A stretch of DNA of 64,000 bases from Symbiodinium natans (taxonomy: Eukaryota > Sar > Dinophyceae > Suessiales > Symbiodiniaceae). Both the position numbers and the translations under genes were made by a program. Below, in pieces: positions 61,109 to 64,000 of this stretch (positions are counted from its first letter, which is position 1; each line of letters begins with the position of its first letter). The stretch lies in contig CAJNDS010002268.1 in the NCBI GenBank assembly GCA_905221605.1, positions 18,501-82,500 of the forward strand, in the 5' to 3' direction. The notes beneath the pieces were generated by a model. That model searched no databases and was not told where the DNA came from. It saw only the letters and a program-made list of their open reading frames with translations.

Positions 61109-61322
61109 GAATCATCATCCTCAAACAAAAAACTCATGAGGGCAGAGGACCGGTCTACTCGCGTCGGGCAGCTCGCTAGTCCATAGTCTGGGTTTGGGAC
61201 TTGAGGGCTCGCACACATATCACCCAAAAAAATCAACATGAGGCCAGGACCGGTCTAATCGGGTGGGTTGATTAATCGGACGGGCGGGCATTTTCGGGGG
61301 GTGGACCGGTCTAATCGGAGGG
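61109..61322 (+). repeat. right terminal repeats
   Basis: CATCCTCAAACAAAAAACTC-ATGAGGGCAGAGGACCGG, then CACCCAAAAAAATCAACATG-AGGCCAGGACCGGTCTAATC, then a third partial GGACCGGTCTAATCGGAGGGG. Same order and orientation as the left pair. Confidence 0.85.
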
Positions 61323-61369
61323 GTATATTAACACAGTGCAAACATTAGAATTTAGGGTCTAGGGGAGAA

Positions 61370-62580
61370 AAACAGCGCCAAAGCCCTTAGCCCTAAACCC
61401 TAAGCCCTAAGCCCTAAACCTGTAGCCCTAAACTTGGGTTTGTAGGGCATGTCAGATGTGTGGCTCAAGTCTTGCGGATTCCGGGGACTGGAGAACGCTG
61501 TGTTTTTGCAGTGCTCGCCGCGGGATTGGGATTTGGGACGGGCTTTGTTGGCTGGGCTGATTGAACGCCTTTAACTCTCGACCCTCAAGCCCTGAACCCT
61601 AAACCCGACAGCTCAAACCCTGACCCCTAAACCTTCTGGCCCAGTCTCGAGAGGCGGGTAGTAGGAACCTGCAGGAGTACGGTTTAGGGGTTTAAGGGTT
61701 TCGGGGTTTAGGGGTTTAGGGGTTTAGGGATTCGGGTTTAGGGACTACTCCGTAGATCACAAGAAGGGTCCCTAAATAGCCAGAGGTCGAGTTCTGAAGG
61801 GGTTGAGGGTTCAGGGGTTACGGTGTTAGGGTGTTCGGGTGCTTGGGGTTGGGTGTCTGGCTGATATGCCTAACCCTAAACCCTAAACCTTAAGCCCTAA
61901 CCCCTAAACTCTGAACCCTAAACCCTGAACCCTAAACCCTCAACCCTAAATCCTAAACCGCAAAGCCTGAACCCTGAACTTCTTCGGTAGGGTGTGCTGG
62001 TGAGGATCTGTGGCCTGAATTTCCAGCCGCCCGTTCTTGGCAACATGACCTGCCTCGACGCCCCAGGACCGAGACCCTACTGGAGTTTAGGGTTTTAGGG
62101 TTTAGGGTTCAGGGTTTAGGCTTTAGGGTTTAGTAAGGCTCAGGGTTTGGGGGCCTCAGGCCTAAACCCTATATCATAGACTCCCCAAGTCCTGAACCCT
62201 ATACACCCTAAGTAAGCCCTTGCACCCTCGAAACTCAAAACTCGAAACCCTGAGCGTTGCACCCTTTCGTTGCCTGCAAGCCCTAAAGCCGAAAAGGCTT
62301 CATAAGCACCCTGACCCCCCAACTCCCCGGAAGCAACCCGAGCTTAGAATATTGAACGCTAAACCCTAAACCCAGGTAATCCCTGAAAGCCCCGAAGACC
62401 ACGCAACAACTCTAAACCTCCAAAACCCCTAAGCGCCCTAAGCCCTACACCCCCAAAGCCTCTAAAACCCTACACCGGAAAACGACCAGGGACTGAAACC
62501 ACAGCAGAGATCGCAGAACAACAACAAGGTCATGCAGAACAGCGTTTTGGTTGTGCAAAGTGTGCAAAGTATCTGGAATC
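61370..62580. other. decayed telomere-like DNA right of the retrotransposon
   Basis: Short CCCTAAA, CCCTAAG, CCCTGAA and TTTAGGG runs (61,382-61,430, 61,680-61,740, 61,870-61,975, 62,085-62,130) with low-copy DNA between. Nothing coding recognised. Confidence 0.6.
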
Positions 62581-62583
62581 TAC

Positions 62584-63080
62584 ACCCTAAACCCTAAACC
62601 CTAAACCCTAAACCCTAAACCCTAAACCCTAAACCCTAAACCCTAAACCCTAAACCCTAAACCCTAAACCCTAAACCCTAAACCCTAAACCCTAAACCCT
62701 AAACCTAACCCTAAACCCTAAACCCTAAACCCTAAACCCTAAACCCTAAACCCTAAACCCTAAACCCTAAACCCTAAACCCTAAACCCTAAACCCTAAAC
62801 CCTAAACCCTAAACCCTAAACCCTAAACCCTAAACCCTAAACCCTAACCCCCTAAACCCTAAACCCTAAACCCTAACCCCCTAAACCCTAAACCCTAAAC
62901 TCTAAACCCTAAACCCTCAACCCTAACCCCCTAAACCCTAAACCCTCAACCCTAACCCCCTAAACCCTAAGCCCCTCAACCCTAAGCCCTAAGCCCTGAG
63001 CCCTGAGCCCTGACCCCTTAAGCCTTAAGCTCTAAGCCCTGAGCCCTAAGCCCTAAGCCCTCTGCCCTCTAAGCCCTAAG
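62584..63080 (-). repeat. long telomere-like array with CCCCCTAAA and CCCTAAG tail
   Basis: 62,584-62,850 is nearly pure CCCTAAA (about 38 heptads). 62,850-62,970 has a longer-period unit, AACCCCCTAAACCCTAAACC. 62,970-63,080 shifts to CCCTAAG/CCCTGAG. Confidence 0.97.
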
Positions 63081-63089
63081 CCCTGTGCC

Positions 63090-63348
63090 ACGAAAGACAT
63101 CCTGCAGGAGGCCTGACAAACATGTCCAGCCAAACCGGTAATTTGATGTGCTTCTTGCCGCTGCACGTGGGCATGCGATGCAAGATGACGAAAAGGGTCA
63201 CTTTCATCCGGATGAACGTTTCGGGGAGCCAGGCTTTGCTGCCGGACTTTCGCAACCGCATGCGCAGCAATGTGGCTTGGCAACGACTCCAGCTATTCCG
63301 GTTACTTTGTGAAGATCACGAGTTGAAACCTGCCACCTGGCCAACCTA
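63090..63348 (+). CDS. exon-like coding segment, possible helicase fragment
   Basis: The + frame from 63,122 reads MSSQTGNLMCFLPLHVGMRC, then KMTKRVTFIRMNVSGSQALL and a long remainder to 63,346. FLPLHVGMRCKMTKRV resembles the LP-GM-V-LT segment of PIF1/Helitron-type helicases, but the rest does not clearly follow. The - strand is also open. It may be one exon of another split gene. Confidence 0.35.
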
Positions 63349-63359
63349 AACGCCCAAAC

Positions 63360-63820
63360 CACCCTTGAAAAAACTTAAGCCCTAAAACCTCTACAGTAAG
63401 CCATAAAACCCCCAAAGTGCCCTAAACATCCCCTAAAAACCTTTAACCCTAAAAACCCCAAACAATAACAACCCCTAAACGCCCTAAACCCTTTAAAGAC
63501 CTTTCAAACCCTAAGCCCTAAACCCTAAAACCCTACAAGCCTCCAACCCTACAACCCTGCAACCCTACAACCTTGCAACCCTAAAACCCTACAAAACTGC
63601 AACCCTGCAACCCTGAACCCCACAACCCCACAATCCTACAATCCTATTATCCTACAACCCTGCAACCCTACAACCCTACAACCCTACAACCCTACAACCC
63701 TACAACCCTACAACCCTGAACCCTGAACCCTGAACCCTGAACCCTGAACCCTGAACCCTGAACCCTAAACCCTAAACCCTAAACCCTAAACCCTAAACCC
63801 TAAACCCTAAACCCTACCAG
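63360..63820 (-). repeat. variant arrays CCCTACAA, CCCTGAA, CCCTAAA
   Basis: 63,530-63,715 is CCCTACAA octamer with variants, 63,716-63,765 CCCTGAA, 63,766-63,816 CCCTAAA. 63,821-64,000 is low-copy plus decayed TTTAGGG. Confidence 0.95.
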
Positions 63821-64000
63821 GCCTTGAGCCTCGGGGCGTTCTCAGCTTGGAGCTCTTCCAGGACCGCCACTGGGGGTTTGCCGGGTTGCGCTGGAACAGG
63901 ATTTAGGGTTGAGGGTTTCGCTTTAGGGTTTCGGGTGTGTTCAGGGTTTCGGGTTTGGGTCGTTTGCCACACCCTGCCGAAGCTGGGCTACGGAATGCTG

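Larger units (their letters stand above)
55437..61322. mobile_element. DIRS-like tyrosine-recombinase retrotransposon (decayed)
   Basis: A 5.9 kb element carrying a reverse transcriptase, RNase H and tyrosine recombinase, with related direct repeats at both ends (55,437-55,560 and 61,109-61,322). That gene set without LTRs or an integrase of the DDE type defines the DIRS order. Such elements insert through recombinase action on circular DNA. All frames have shifts, so this copy cannot be active. It contains no telomere-like array. Confidence 0.75.

Noticed and set aside
1-64000. Land-plant chromosome, suggested by the TTTAGGG repeat
   Set aside because: The same heptamer occurs in dinoflagellates and several algae. 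The DIRS-like gene set, candidate GC-AG introns and island structure fit dinoflagellates better. This is a judgement, not proof.
1-64000. Dinoflagellate spliced-leader gene or relict, tRNA and rRNA genes
   Set aside because: I looked for the spliced-leader core (CCATTTTGGCTCAAG) and for recognisable tRNA or rRNA blocks and saw none; a formal scan was not possible.

Overview
This window is nuclear eukaryotic DNA. The best guess is a dinoflagellate or close alveolate relative. The reasons are plant-type telomere heptamers (TTTAGGG/CCCTAAA) scattered internally on both strands, very short exon-like islands, candidate GC-AG introns, a DIRS-like tyrosine-recombinase retrotransposon of the kind common in dinoflagellates, and an OTU/PIF1-type helicase exon. 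No rRNA, tRNA, CRISPR array or bacterial operon was seen. The species cannot be named from this sequence.

Layout. From 1 to about 55 kb there are dozens of telomere-like arrays, from tens of bases to about 680 bases long and in either orientation. They alternate with unique islands of about 70-170 bases. Many islands keep an open frame with ordinary protein composition, mostly on the + strand. Islands at 0.1, 3.4 and 7.1 kb carry SH3-like fragments. An exon of about 1.2 kb at 5.3-6.5 kb carries an OTU-like plus PIF1-helicase segment. From 12.5 to 52.6 kb at least nine islands look like WD40 or beta-propeller strands, all on +. The clearest gene model is at 40,958-41,997, where four exons join in frame; the intron at 41,083-41,180 is exactly fourteen TTTAGGG heptads. 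The likely picture is one or a few large + strand genes whose introns are filled with, or made of, telomere-like repeat.

Superimposed are several short inverted-repeat (MITE-like) families. One (CTTGGAGG ends) has TA target duplications and is nested inside another (TTGGGATGTTCC ends). Two MITE copies contain telomere-like blocks. Larger insertions are a 1.67 kb element with inverted ends made of satellites (29,950-31,617), a GC/AAC-rich duplicated block (21.0-23.4 kb), an unidentified degraded coding block (16.8-18.5 kb) and a DIRS-like retrotransposon (55.4-61.3 kb). These zones largely lack telomere-like arrays, so they probably arrived later.

The DIRS-like element has reverse transcriptase and RNase H on +, and a tyrosine recombinase on - converging on it. 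A gag-like segment on - splits the reverse transcriptase reading frame. All its frames are broken, so this copy is dead.
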